Positions 8,739 through 18,437 of a stretch of 64,000 bases of DNA are shown one piece after another. A program made the position numbers and the translations under genes. Source of the DNA: Nocardiopsis dassonvillei_B (GTDB lineage Bacteria > Actinomycetota > Actinomycetes > Streptosporangiales > Streptosporangiaceae). Under the pieces are notes generated by a model. That model was given only the letters and a program-made list of their open reading frames with translations, did no database searches and was not told the origin of the DNA. The stretch's first letter is position 1. Each line of letters starts with the position of its first letter. The DNA lies in NCBI RefSeq assembly GCF_964273065.1, contig NZ_OZ186815.1:1798001-1862000 (forward strand), in the 5' to 3' direction.

Positions 8739-9727
8739 CCGGTGCTGGCTCGCGGCCGGAGGGTCGCGGCGGGAACGTCCTGGGGGGCGCCGCCGCGGCC
8801 CTCCACCCGTTCCAGCAGGAGCCGGGCGGCCCGCCCCCCCGCCGCGCGGGGCGCGGTGTCGGCGGTGGTGAGGGCGGGGACGAGGTGGGCCGACTCGGGG
8901 CGGTCGCCGATCCCGGCGACGTGGACGCGGTCGGGGACGGGCAGGCCGCTGTCGGCGAAGGCCCGGAGCAGCCCGAGGGCGAGGGTGTCGTCGGCGGCCA
9001 GGACGGCGGTGACCTCCTCCCCTGCCGCCCGGCGGGCGGTGAGGAGGCGTCCGGCGGCGCGGCCCGCGGCGGGCCCGGTGCCGCCGGGCACGGGGGCGGG
9101 TGCGGGGACCCCGGCCTCGGCCAGGGCGGCGCGCCAGCCCGCCTCGCGCTCGGCTGCGCCGTGGGAGCCGGGGATCCCGCGGACGTGGTGCACGGTGCGG
9201 TGGCCCAGGCCGAGCAGGTGGCGGGTGAGGGCGCGGGCGGCGCCGCGGTGGTCGGGGCCGACCGCGGGCCCCAGGGGGGTGTCGGGGCCGTCGACGACGA
9301 CGGTGGGCGGCGGGTCGGCGAGGGCGCCCAGCGCGGTGAGCAGTGCGGGCGTGGGGGCGAGGGCGAGGTGCCCGTCGACGACCCGCTCCAGGAGCCGGTC
9401 CGCGGCGGAGGGCTCGCCGGGGGTGACTGCGGTGACCAGCAGGGTGCGCCCGGCGGCGCGTACGGCCGCCTCGATCCCGGCGAGTAGGAGGTCGGTGTCG
9501 GGTCCGGGGACGACGAGGGCGCCGACGAGGCCGCTGCGGCGGGTGACCAGGGCGCGGGCGGTGGCGTTGGGCCGGTAGCCGAGGCTGGTGATGGCGGCAC
9601 GGACGCGTTCGGCGGTCTCGGGGCGCACGCCGGGGTGCCCGTTGACCACGCGGGAGACGGTCTGGTGGGAGACCCCGGCCAGGCGCGCGACGTCGACCAT
9701 GCCGGGGGTGCCGCTCCGTACGGGCAA
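8729..9727 (-). CDS. LacI-family transcriptional regulator
   Basis: A 332-residue repressor-type protein. The N-terminal HTH is MVDVARLAGVSHQTVSRVVNGHPGVRPETAERV (residues 10-42) with the hinge helix at LGYRPNATARALVTRRSG. The type-1 periplasmic-binding effector domain follows (VGALVVPGPDTDLLLAGIEAAV ... VLAADDTLALGLLRAFADSGLPVPDRVHVAGIGD). The start given is the longest in frame (TTG at 9727); an ATG at 9700 would give MVDVARLAG and is equally possible. The 3' end overlaps the convergent VWA gene by ten bases. No adjacent sugar-transport or hydrolase operon identifies a target, so its effector is unknown. Confidence 0.88.
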   Translation of the reverse strand: MPVRSGTPGMVDVARLAGVSHQTVSRVVNGHPGVRPETAERVRAAITSLGYRPNATARALVTRRSGLVGALVVPGPDTDLLLAGIEAAVRAAGRTLLVTAVTPGEPSAADRLLERVVDGHLALAPTPALLTALGALADPPPTVVVDGPDTPLGPAVGPDHRGAARALTRHLLGLGHRTVHHVRGIPGSHGAAEREAGWRAALAEAGVPAPAPVPGGTGPAAGRAAGRLLTARRAAGEEVTAVLAADDTLALGLLRAFADSGLPVPDRVHVAGIGDRPESAHLVPALTTADTAPRAAGGRAARLLLERVEGRGGAPQDVPAATLRPRASTGHW

Positions 9728-9865
9728 GGGGTGCGCCCTCTCCGGTCGCGGCCGGGGCGTGCCGGTGCGGGTGCCCGCGACCTGTCGTGCAGAGCAGTGT
9801 GCGCGGCGTGCGGCATCCGCGTCAAGGGGGGTTCGCGCCCCCCTTCGGGCGCCCCGGCCGCCCGG

Positions 9866-11122
9866 TCAGGAGACCAGGCGGGCGTGCAGGGCGATGGCGG
9901 AGGTGTCGGTGAGGGAGGCGACCTGGTCGATGACGGCGCGCAGGGCGGCCGCCTCGTCGGGGGCGGTGGTGAAGGCGTCCCGGAACTGGGGGTCCAGGGC
10001 CTGGGGCGCGTTCTTCCACAGGGCGTCGACGAGTTCGGTGATGAGCAGGCGCTCGCGGGCCTGGTAGGCCAGGGCCTCCTCGCGGGCCATGACGAAGTGG
10101 GCGGCGACCGCCTTGAGCAGGGCGCATTCCAGGAGGGCGCGGCGGGGCACGATGAGGGTGGCGCCGTAGCGGGTGAGGCGGCCGGGGCCGTGCTCCTGCC
10201 GGGTGGCCTGTTCGGCGGCCCGGCAGAACCGGCCGATGAGCTCGCTGGTGAGGTTCTTCAGCCCGGCCAGGGAGGCGAGGTCGCCGGTGAACTCGGCGGG
10301 CCAGACGGGCTCGGCGAGCAGGTCGGTGTAGGCCGCGTCGAGTTCGGCGGGGTCGGCGCCGTCGCAGTAGCGGTCGGCGGCGATGCGCACGACCTCGGCG
10401 CGTTCGACGGGGCTGTGCAGGGCGGCCATGGAGACCAGCCCGGCGTGCAGGGCGTCCTCGACGTCGTGGACGGAGTAGGCGACGTCGTCGGACCAGTCCA
10501 TCACCTGGGCCTCGAAGCAGGTGCGCCCGGCGGGGGCTCCCTCGCGCAGCCAGTCGAAGACCCCGGTGTCGTCGGGGTAGCAGTTGAACTTGTGGGTGTC
10601 GCCGCCCCCGCCGCGGTGCCAGGGGTACTTGACGGTGGCGTCGAGGGTGGCGCGGGTGAGGTTGAGCCCGGCGCTGTCGCCGCCGGGGTCGATGACCTTG
10701 CCCTCCAGGCGCACGAGCAGGCGCAGGCTCTGGGCGTTGCCCTCGAATCCGCCGCAGGCGGCCGCGGCCTCGTCCAGGGCGCGCTCGCCGTTGTGGCCGA
10801 AGGGCGGGTGGCCCAGGTCGTGGGAGAGGCAGGCGGCCTCGACGAGGTCGGGGTCGCAGCCCAGGGAGTTGCCGAGCTCGCGGCCGATCTGGGCGCACTC
10901 CAGGGAGTGGGTGAGGCGGGTGCGCGGGAAGTCGCTCACGCCGGGCCGCACCACCTGGGTCTTGGCGGCCAGGCGGCGCAGCGCGGAGCTGTGCAGGACC
11001 CGGGCCCGGTCGCGCTCGAAGGGGCCGCGGGCCCGGTTCTTGCGGTCCTCACGGGTCCTGCGCTCGATGTCGTGGCCGGTGTAGCCGGTGACGGCGCCCT
11101 CGGCGCCCGCGGTGGTGTGCAT
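9866..11122 (-). CDS. dgt: Deoxyguanosinetriphosphate triphosphohydrolase-like protein
   Basis: A 418-residue HD-domain dNTP triphosphohydrolase, which splits dGTP (or other dNTPs) into the deoxynucleoside and triphosphate and so tunes DNA precursor pools. The signature is complete: RTRLTHSLECAQIGRELG (first metal His), then LSHDLGHPPFGHNGE (the HD pair), then the downstream Asp in QVMDWSDDVAYSVHDVEDAL. The N-terminal DRARVLHSSALRRLAAKTQV is typical of the bacterial Dgt/SAMHD1-like class. Its position upstream of dnaG on the same strand matches other actinobacteria; here the solute-binding/VWA operon and a LacI gene lie between them. No good Shine-Dalgarno sequence precedes the ATG. Confidence 0.93.
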   Translation of the reverse strand: MHTTAGAEGAVTGYTGHDIERRTREDRKNRARGPFERDRARVLHSSALRRLAAKTQVVRPGVSDFPRTRLTHSLECAQIGRELGNSLGCDPDLVEAACLSHDLGHPPFGHNGERALDEAAAACGGFEGNAQSLRLLVRLEGKVIDPGGDSAGLNLTRATLDATVKYPWHRGGGGDTHKFNCYPDDTGVFDWLREGAPAGRTCFEAQVMDWSDDVAYSVHDVEDALHAGLVSMAALHSPVERAEVVRIAADRYCDGADPAELDAAYTDLLAEPVWPAEFTGDLASLAGLKNLTSELIGRFCRAAEQATRQEHGPGRLTRYGATLIVPRRALLECALLKAVAAHFVMAREEALAYQARERLLITELVDALWKNAPQALDPQFRDAFTTAPDEAAALRAVIDQVASLTDTSAIALHARLVS

Positions 11123-11173
11123 AGGTCTGCGAGCCTACTTCCCGACAGGGACGGAACGCGTCATCGGCCCTGT

Positions 11174-12214
11174 TCAGGCCGCGTTGACGCGGATGTCGCT
11201 GCTGTCGTTGAAGATCCAGTAGTACCAGAGGGAGGCGGTCTCCCTGGTGATGTACCAGAGCTGGGTGCGCCGTTCGATGACGGCGGGGCCCGAGCGGGAG
11301 GGCGAGGTGCCCGAGTCGATTCCGTGGTCGGAGGCCATCACCTTGGAGCGCAGGCTGTGCCAGGGGTCGGAGACCAGGGTGGCCTGGTCCCAGTCGTTGT
11401 CGGTGAAGACGAGGGAGACGGCCCGGATGCTCTGGAGGGTGTCGCTGCCCTCCTCCACGGCGATGATGCGGTCGGAGGGGATGCCGACCTCGATGAGCCA
11501 GTTGCGGCCCGCGGCGGCCTCGGTGTAGTTGTCGCCGGGCTGTTTGCCGCCGACGGTGACGATCATGGGGGCCACGCCGTCCAGGTAGAGGACCTGGGCG
11601 TGGCGCAGGCGGGCCTCGAAGACGGGTGAGGGGACGCCGTTGTACTGGCTGGCGCCGAGCACGACGATGGCGTCGGTGGCGGCCCGGTCGTCCTGGCGCG
11701 CGGTGTACCAGACCCAGCCCCAGGTGGCGGGCGGCAGGGCCAGGACGGTGAGCAGGACCGCGGTGATGATCCAGCGCAGGCGCAGCCGGCGTCTGCGGGG
11801 CCGGGGGGCGGGCCGGGTGCGGCGCGGCTCCGCGGGCCGGGTGCGGTCCCGGCGCGGGCGCGCGGGGACGGGGTCCGCCGGCTCCGGGGCCGTGGCGCCG
11901 CGGACGGACCCGCGGGTCGCGGAGGCCTCGGGGGGCCGGGTGAACGCGCGGGTGGCCGAGGCCTGCGCGGCTCCGGCCGGCTCGCCCGGGCCGGGGTCGC
12001 GGGAGAACACGGCCGTCTCGTCTGCGCCGCCCGCGGCCGGGCCGTCCTCGGCGGCGGGGGCGTCCGGGTCGGCGGGGGCGGCGGAGACGCCCGGGAAGGC
12101 GGGCAGGTCGGCCCGGGACATGACCCGGGTCGCGTCGTCATCGGGCGCGGCGGCGGAACCGGGGGCGGGGTCCCCCCACGTCTCGTCGCCACGTCCGTCG
12201 TTCGCCGTTCGCAC
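11174..12214 (-). CDS. YdcF-family (DUF218) membrane protein with long proline/alanine-rich N-terminus
   Basis: A 346-residue protein. I place the start at the GTG at 12214, which has GGAGG seven bases before it. Residues 1-150 are a low-complexity Ala/Pro/Asp/Arg cytoplasmic tail with Arg-rich patches. One transmembrane helix follows (LRWIITAVLLTVLALPPATWGW), then the extracytoplasmic DUF218 domain: TDAIVVLGASQYNGVPSPVFEARLRHA, then MIVTVGGKQPGDNYTEA, then DTLQSIRAVSLVF, then LVSDPWHSLRSKVMA. Family members (YdcF, SanA, ElyC) act around the cell envelope. Some have been linked to peptidoglycan precursor or vancomycin phenotypes, but the reaction is not defined. The long disordered tail is unusual for the family and could be an interaction region. 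Confidence 0.85.
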   Translation of the reverse strand: MRTANDGRGDETWGDPAPGSAAAPDDDATRVMSRADLPAFPGVSAAPADPDAPAAEDGPAAGGADETAVFSRDPGPGEPAGAAQASATRAFTRPPEASATRGSVRGATAPEPADPVPARPRRDRTRPAEPRRTRPAPRPRRRRLRLRWIITAVLLTVLALPPATWGWVWYTARQDDRAATDAIVVLGASQYNGVPSPVFEARLRHAQVLYLDGVAPMIVTVGGKQPGDNYTEAAAGRNWLIEVGIPSDRIIAVEEGSDTLQSIRAVSLVFTDNDWDQATLVSDPWHSLRSKVMASDHGIDSGTSPSRSGPAVIERRTQLWYITRETASLWYYWIFNDSSDIRVNAA

Positions 12215-12379
12215 CGGCGCACCTCCGCACTCGCTCTTCGGACCGGGGTCGATCACCCTTCTTGGGACGGTCCCCGGGCACCGCCGGTTCTCGGCGGAGA
12301 GGTCCCGGTCCGTCGGGAGAGGAGTGGTGGAGGGGGGTGAGGGGATCGTCACCGGCGATCGAGAATGTATCACGAAACG

Positions 12380-12400
12380 GTCACGGAAGCTTTTCGTGAC
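12380..12400. promoter_or_regulatory. Imperfect palindrome upstream of the YdcF-family gene
   Basis: The arms GTCACG and CGTGAC flank an AAGCTT-like centre in a 21-base near-palindrome. A further TCACGAAA at 12370-12377 pairs with TTTTCGTGA at 12391-12399. It lies about 165 bases upstream of the YdcF-family start, in the 265-base gap behind ppdK. It looks like a dimeric-regulator operator, but I cannot assign a family. Confidence 0.35.
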
Positions 12401-12440
12401 GGCATCCGTCCCAGGGGATGAGTTTAGAGGCGCGCCGGGT

Positions 12441-12472
12441 GTGCCGCCGCCCGCCCCCGCGGGCGGCGGCAC
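12441..12472 (-). terminator. Hairpin terminator after ppdK
   Basis: A perfect 14-base inverted repeat, GTGCCGCCGCCCGC / GCGGGCGGCGGCAC, with a CCCC loop, eight bases past the ppdK stop. It has no U-tract, as is common in high-GC actinobacteria. Confidence 0.7.
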
Positions 12473-12479
12473 GTCAGGA

Positions 12480-15176
<2,697 letters not shown>

Positions 15177-15319
15177 GGGGGTTCTCCCTCGTTCGCTCGG
15201 CGACACCCCTGCGGGGTCGACCCTGGCTGCCCGGATGGGCGCGACTCTATCCACTCTCTGCAGACCAACCCCTTCATGAACCACCTTTTTGTGACATTTT
15301 CCCAGCTCATGGGCTCCAA

Positions 15320-15335
15320 AGAGGTCTAGACCAAT
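15320..15335. promoter_or_regulatory. Candidate DasR-responsive element (dre) upstream of ppdK
   Basis: AGAGGTCTAGACCAAT contains the perfect palindrome GGTCTAGACC and matches the Streptomyces dre consensus ACTGGTCTAGACCACT at most positions, including the whole core. DasR is the GntR-family GlcNAc-6-P-responsive regulator that controls chitin and PTS genes. The site lies about 145 bases upstream of the ppdK start in a 449-base gap (15177-15625) that otherwise holds only the palindrome upstream of the hemolysin III-family gene. Confidence 0.6.
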
Positions 15336-15542
15336 GGTTCAGGAAGGGCGCACGTACCCCTTGACCTCGAACGATGCACGGGGAGGGCAGGGGTCCGGGA
15401 CGCCGCTGGTCACGGCATCCGGAACGCACCCTAGCGGGTCCTGATCGATCAGAACACCGGGGATCGGCCGGAATCGACCACTTCCGACCCGAGCCCCGGA
15501 CGGGACGGGGGCTGTGCGGCTCGACACACCACTACTTCGGAG

Positions 15543-15564
15543 TAACCTACGGTTCCGTAAGTTA
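15543..15564. promoter_or_regulatory. TetR-like operator upstream of the hemolysin III-family gene
   Basis: A 22-base inverted repeat, TAAC-c-TACGG-tt-CCGTA-a-GTTA, with only the c/a pair and the central tt breaking symmetry. It ends 61 bases before the GTG start. Size and TACGGxxCCGTA core resemble TetR-family operators. No TetR gene is in the window. Confidence 0.5.
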
Positions 15565-15625
15565 GGCTTCGGGTAGAGCCGGTGAGAACGGTTCCGGAGG
15601 CTTCGCCGAGAGCGAGGGGTGGAAA

Positions 15626-16357
15626 GTGTCCAGGGACGAGGCGCGGGGAAGCGGATACGCGCGGTCGCAGGAGGAAAGCCTCCCCGAGCGGGCGGCGGCC
15701 GCGGCCGAGGGGCTGATGGAGGCGGTCAAACCCCGCCTGCGCGGCTGGCTGCACCTGGGGACCGCCCCGCTCGCGCTGGTGGCGGGGATCGTCCTGGTGG
15801 CCCTCTCCCCCACCGTGCCCGCCATGGCCGCCAGCGCCGTCTACGCGCTCAGCTCGGTCCTGCTCTTCAGCACCTCGGCGATCTACCACGTGGGGCGCTG
15901 GTCGCCGCGGGCGCAGAAGGTGCTGCGCCGCATGGACCACTCCAACATCTACCTCATCATCGCGGGCACCTACACGCCCTTCATCATGCTGGTCCTGGAG
16001 GGGACGCTGCGCACCGCGATGCTGTCCCTGGTCTGGGGCGGGGCGATCGCCGGGGTCGGGTTCAAGCTGCTGTGGCTGAACTCCCCGCGCTGGCTCTCCA
16101 CCGCCCTGTACCTGGCCATCGGCTGGGTGGCGGTGCTGTTCATCCCCGACCTGGTCGAGGGGACCCACCCGGCGACGTGGATCCTCATCCTGGTCGGCGG
16201 GGTGCTCTACAGCGTCGGCGCGGTGGTCTACGGCCTGAAGCGGCCCGACCCGGCACCCCGGTGGTTCGGGTTCCACGAGATCTTCCACTCGCTGACCATC
16301 GCCGCGTTCGTCTGCCACTACATCGCGGTCTCGTTCGTGGTCTACACCGCCGGCTGA
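15626..16357 (+). CDS. Hemolysin III/PAQR-family integral membrane protein
   Basis: A 243-residue protein with a GTG start after GAGGGGTGG. It has an amphipathic N-terminus of about 35 residues followed by seven hydrophobic segments. The family's metal-site motifs are present: SAIYHVGRW with the first His, then RRMDHSNIYLIIAGTYTPF with Asp-His, and near the end GFHEIFHSLTIAAFVCHYIA with the His pair. These match the HlyIII/YqfA/PAQR superfamily, whose members are membrane hydrolase-like proteins; some affect membrane fluidity or signalling. The 'hemolysin' name is historical and does not imply toxin activity. A TetR-like palindrome lies in its promoter region and a strong hairpin follows it. 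Confidence 0.92.
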   Translation: MSRDEARGSGYARSQEESLPERAAAAAEGLMEAVKPRLRGWLHLGTAPLALVAGIVLVALSPTVPAMAASAVYALSSVLLFSTSAIYHVGRWSPRAQKVLRRMDHSNIYLIIAGTYTPFIMLVLEGTLRTAMLSLVWGGAIAGVGFKLLWLNSPRWLSTALYLAIGWVAVLFIPDLVEGTHPATWILILVGGVLYSVGAVVYGLKRPDPAPRWFGFHEIFHSLTIAAFVCHYIAVSFVVYTAG

Positions 16358-16386
16358 GCGGCCGGGGCCGGCCAGGCCCCGGCCGC
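16358..16386. terminator. Bidirectional hairpin between convergent genes
   Basis: A perfect 12-base stem, GCGGCCGGGGCC / GGCCCCGGCCGC, with a five-base loop, directly after the hemolysin III-family stop and four bases before the end of the convergent membrane-protein gene. Confidence 0.75.
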
Positions 16387-16390
16387 CCGG

Positions 16391-17755
16391 TCAGGCGAAA
16401 CCGAACACCGGCGGGAACACCAGCACGACCACGGCGGCCCACACCGCGTAGACCGGCAGGTAGGCCGTCTGCCACCGCTCCACCGCCGCGAACGGCCGGG
16501 AGCCCCGCACGAAGCCCGCGAGCAGGCGCGCCGACCACGCCAGGTGCACCAGCAGCACCAGGTTGAGGCCGAGCGCGGCGACCTTGTTGGCGGTGAACCC
16601 GAACTCCGCGATGCGGGTCAGCATCGCCGTCAGCGCCACCGCGTCCACCGCCAGCGCCGCCCCGACCAGCGCGAGCTGGAGCCAGTCGAAGACCCCCGGC
16701 GGGGCCAGCGGGTCCCGGGCCGAGATCGAGTACAGCAGCAGGAACAGCACCAGCACCAGGACCGCGTCCATGAGGATGAGCAGTTCGCGGTCCACCGTGG
16801 TCAGCGGCGCGTTCGCCAGGAGCACCGCCAGGTCCGCGAGCAGCATCACCAGCGCCAGCGGGGTGAAGACCCGGGTGAGCACGGGCGCGATGTTCTCCAC
16901 CACGCTCTTCTTGGCCTCCACCAGCCAGGCGGCGACCAGCAGCGCGCCGGGCAGGCCGAAGGGCAGCAGCCAGTCCTCCAGGTACGGTTCGAGGTCGACG
17001 TCGGCCAGGGAGAGCACACCGAAGGTGAGCCCGACCAGGACCATGGACCCCAGCATGATCAGTGCCAGGTACATCGCCAGCTCGCCCATGAACCTCACGA
17101 AGTCCATGCGCCGCTCGTGGGAGCGCCACTCCCCGCCCGTGTGCAGGACCCCGACGAGCAGCCACAGCAGGACCGGGGCGTGGGTGAACGCGAGCACGGC
17201 GGTCATCCCGGGTTCGGGGAAGGGGCCGGAGAACCCCTGGAAGGGGTAGAGGTTCACCGCCAGCGCGGGGACCGCCGCGAGGGCCGCCACCGCCGCGCAC
17301 ACGCGCCAGGGGACGCGGCGCTTCCAGGCGAACCACCCCGCCAGGAACGGGAGCACCACGAAGGCGATGTTGCGGAACTGCGCGAACTCGTCGCCGACCG
17401 ACGAGAACAGGACCTTGACCGCCAGGCCCGCGCCGAGCGCGAAGGCCAGGAGGAGGCCGAGCTCGCGCCAGCGCTCCAGTCCGCCCGCGCCGGTCTCCGC
17501 GCCCGGGACGAGCACGAGCTGCTTCCAGAGGCGCTGGGAGTGCTCCCGGGCGAACTCCCGCGACACCTCGTCCAGGTCGCCCATGCGCTTGACCGCGACG
17601 AGGAAGGCCTCCTCCCCGTCCAGGCCGCCCGCCTCCAGCTCGGCGATCTGCTCGCGCAGGTGGTCCTCCATCTCCTCGGCGTCGGACGCCGAGATGGCCT
17701 CGCGGCGGCGCACGAAACCGCGCCACTGGTCGATCTGCTCCTCGATGCCGCCCAT
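16391..17755 (-). CDS. Permease prefix domain 1 membrane protein
   Basis: A 454-residue protein whose ATG overlaps the stop of the padR-family gene (TGATG), so the two are translationally coupled. The N-terminal 75 residues are the 'permease prefix domain' (IEEQIDQWRGFVRRREAISASDAEEMEDHLREQI, then GLDGEEAFLVAVKRMGDLDEVSREFAREHS). About ten to twelve hydrophobic segments follow. In actinobacteria and bacilli this prefix domain is nearly always encoded with a PadR regulator, as here, and often precedes an ABC permease; no FtsX or MacB extracytoplasmic domain is evident. Transport substrate and mechanism are unknown. Confidence 0.8.
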   Translation of the reverse strand: MGGIEEQIDQWRGFVRRREAISASDAEEMEDHLREQIAELEAGGLDGEEAFLVAVKRMGDLDEVSREFAREHSQRLWKQLVLVPGAETGAGGLERWRELGLLLAFALGAGLAVKVLFSSVGDEFAQFRNIAFVVLPFLAGWFAWKRRVPWRVCAAVAALAAVPALAVNLYPFQGFSGPFPEPGMTAVLAFTHAPVLLWLLVGVLHTGGEWRSHERRMDFVRFMGELAMYLALIMLGSMVLVGLTFGVLSLADVDLEPYLEDWLLPFGLPGALLVAAWLVEAKKSVVENIAPVLTRVFTPLALVMLLADLAVLLANAPLTTVDRELLILMDAVLVLVLFLLLYSISARDPLAPPGVFDWLQLALVGAALAVDAVALTAMLTRIAEFGFTANKVAALGLNLVLLVHLAWSARLLAGFVRGSRPFAAVERWQTAYLPVYAVWAAVVVLVFPPVFGFA

Positions 17756-18126
17756 CACGCGATCCCCCCGGCCGCCGCGGGGCCCGGCAGCGGCTGCGCC
17801 GCGGCCTCCCAGACCTGGCGCAGGGCGTCGGCCACCACGCTCCACTGCTCGCGCCGCTCGGCCAGCACCTCCAGCCCCGCCTCCGTGATGGCGTAGTGCT
17901 TGCGGCGGCGGCCCGCCTCGGACCGGCCCCAGGAGGAGCGGACGTGGCCGTTGCGCTCCAGGCGGTGCAGCAGGGGGTAGAGCATTCCGTCCGTCCACTG
18001 CATCCGCCCGCCGGACAGCTCGTTGACGCGCTTGACGATGGCGTAGCCGTAGGACTCGCCCTCGGCCAGGATGCCCAGGACGAGCGGCGTGGCCGAGGCC
18101 GCGACGAGGTCCTTGTCGATGTGCAT
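17755..18126 (-). CDS. PadR-family transcriptional regulator
   Basis: A 123-residue winged-helix regulator. The chosen start is the ATG at 18126 (MHIDKDLVAASATPLVLGIL) with GGGAG five bases upstream; an ATG at 18138 is possible. The wHTH is ESYGYAIVKRVNELSGGRMQWTDGMLYPLLHRLERNGHVRSSW, and the C-terminal dimerisation helix includes KHYAITEAGLEVLAERREQW. It is coupled to the downstream membrane-protein gene. A cluster of CTAG-containing inverted repeats directly upstream (18139-18195) is the likely autoregulatory operator; PadR proteins usually repress the gene they sit beside. Confidence 0.92.
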   Translation of the reverse strand: MHIDKDLVAASATPLVLGILAEGESYGYAIVKRVNELSGGRMQWTDGMLYPLLHRLERNGHVRSSWGRSEAGRRRKHYAITEAGLEVLAERREQWSVVADALRQVWEAAAQPLPGPAAAGGIA

Positions 18127-18148
18127 GCGCACTCCCATACCTAGATCT

Positions 18149-18168
18149 GCTAGGGATAGAACCCTAGC
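18149..18168. promoter_or_regulatory. Palindromic operator cluster of the PadR gene
   Basis: The perfect inverted repeat GCTAGGG-N6-CCCTAGC starts 23 bases upstream of the chosen start codon. It is flanked by CCTAG-N5-CTAGG (18140-18154) and by further CTAG half-sites near 18173 and 18190. The 311-base gap 18127-18437 otherwise holds only two terminator-like hairpins. Confidence 0.55.
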
Positions 18169-18300
18169 ACTCCTAGACATAGAAGAGCTAGGTATCGAGC
18201 ACGCGCGGATCCGGTCGTCACGATTCGCTTACGCAGTAGGGCGAACCCGGACGAACAGCCGATTACCACCTGCGCCCTACCGCTAGGTTGAGGACCGGAT

Positions 18301-18324
18301 CCGCCGGTCGTGTGCGACCGGCGG
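18301..18324. terminator. Hairpin in the gap between padR and the Nramp-like gene
   Basis: A ten-base perfect stem, CCGCCGGTCG / CGACCGGCGG, with a TGTG loop. It may end leftward transcription from the Nramp-like gene, together with the second hairpin at 18391-18417. Confidence 0.45.
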
Positions 18325-18390
18325 GCCCCAGAGGCGGCCGGAGACCAGTCCCCCCGGGTCCGGCCGTCTCGCCGTGTCCGGGGCCGTGGC

Positions 18391-18417
18391 GTCCGGCGGG
18401 GCCTGGCCCCGCCGGAC
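18391..18417 (-). terminator. Hairpin terminator after the Nramp-like gene
   Basis: GTCCGGCGGGGCC / GGCCCCGCCGGAC, a 13-base inverted repeat 20 bases past the stop of the minus-strand transporter gene. The loop must include some arm bases because only one base separates the arms. Confidence 0.6.
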
Positions 18418-18437
18418 GTCGCGCCGCCCGGGGGTCC

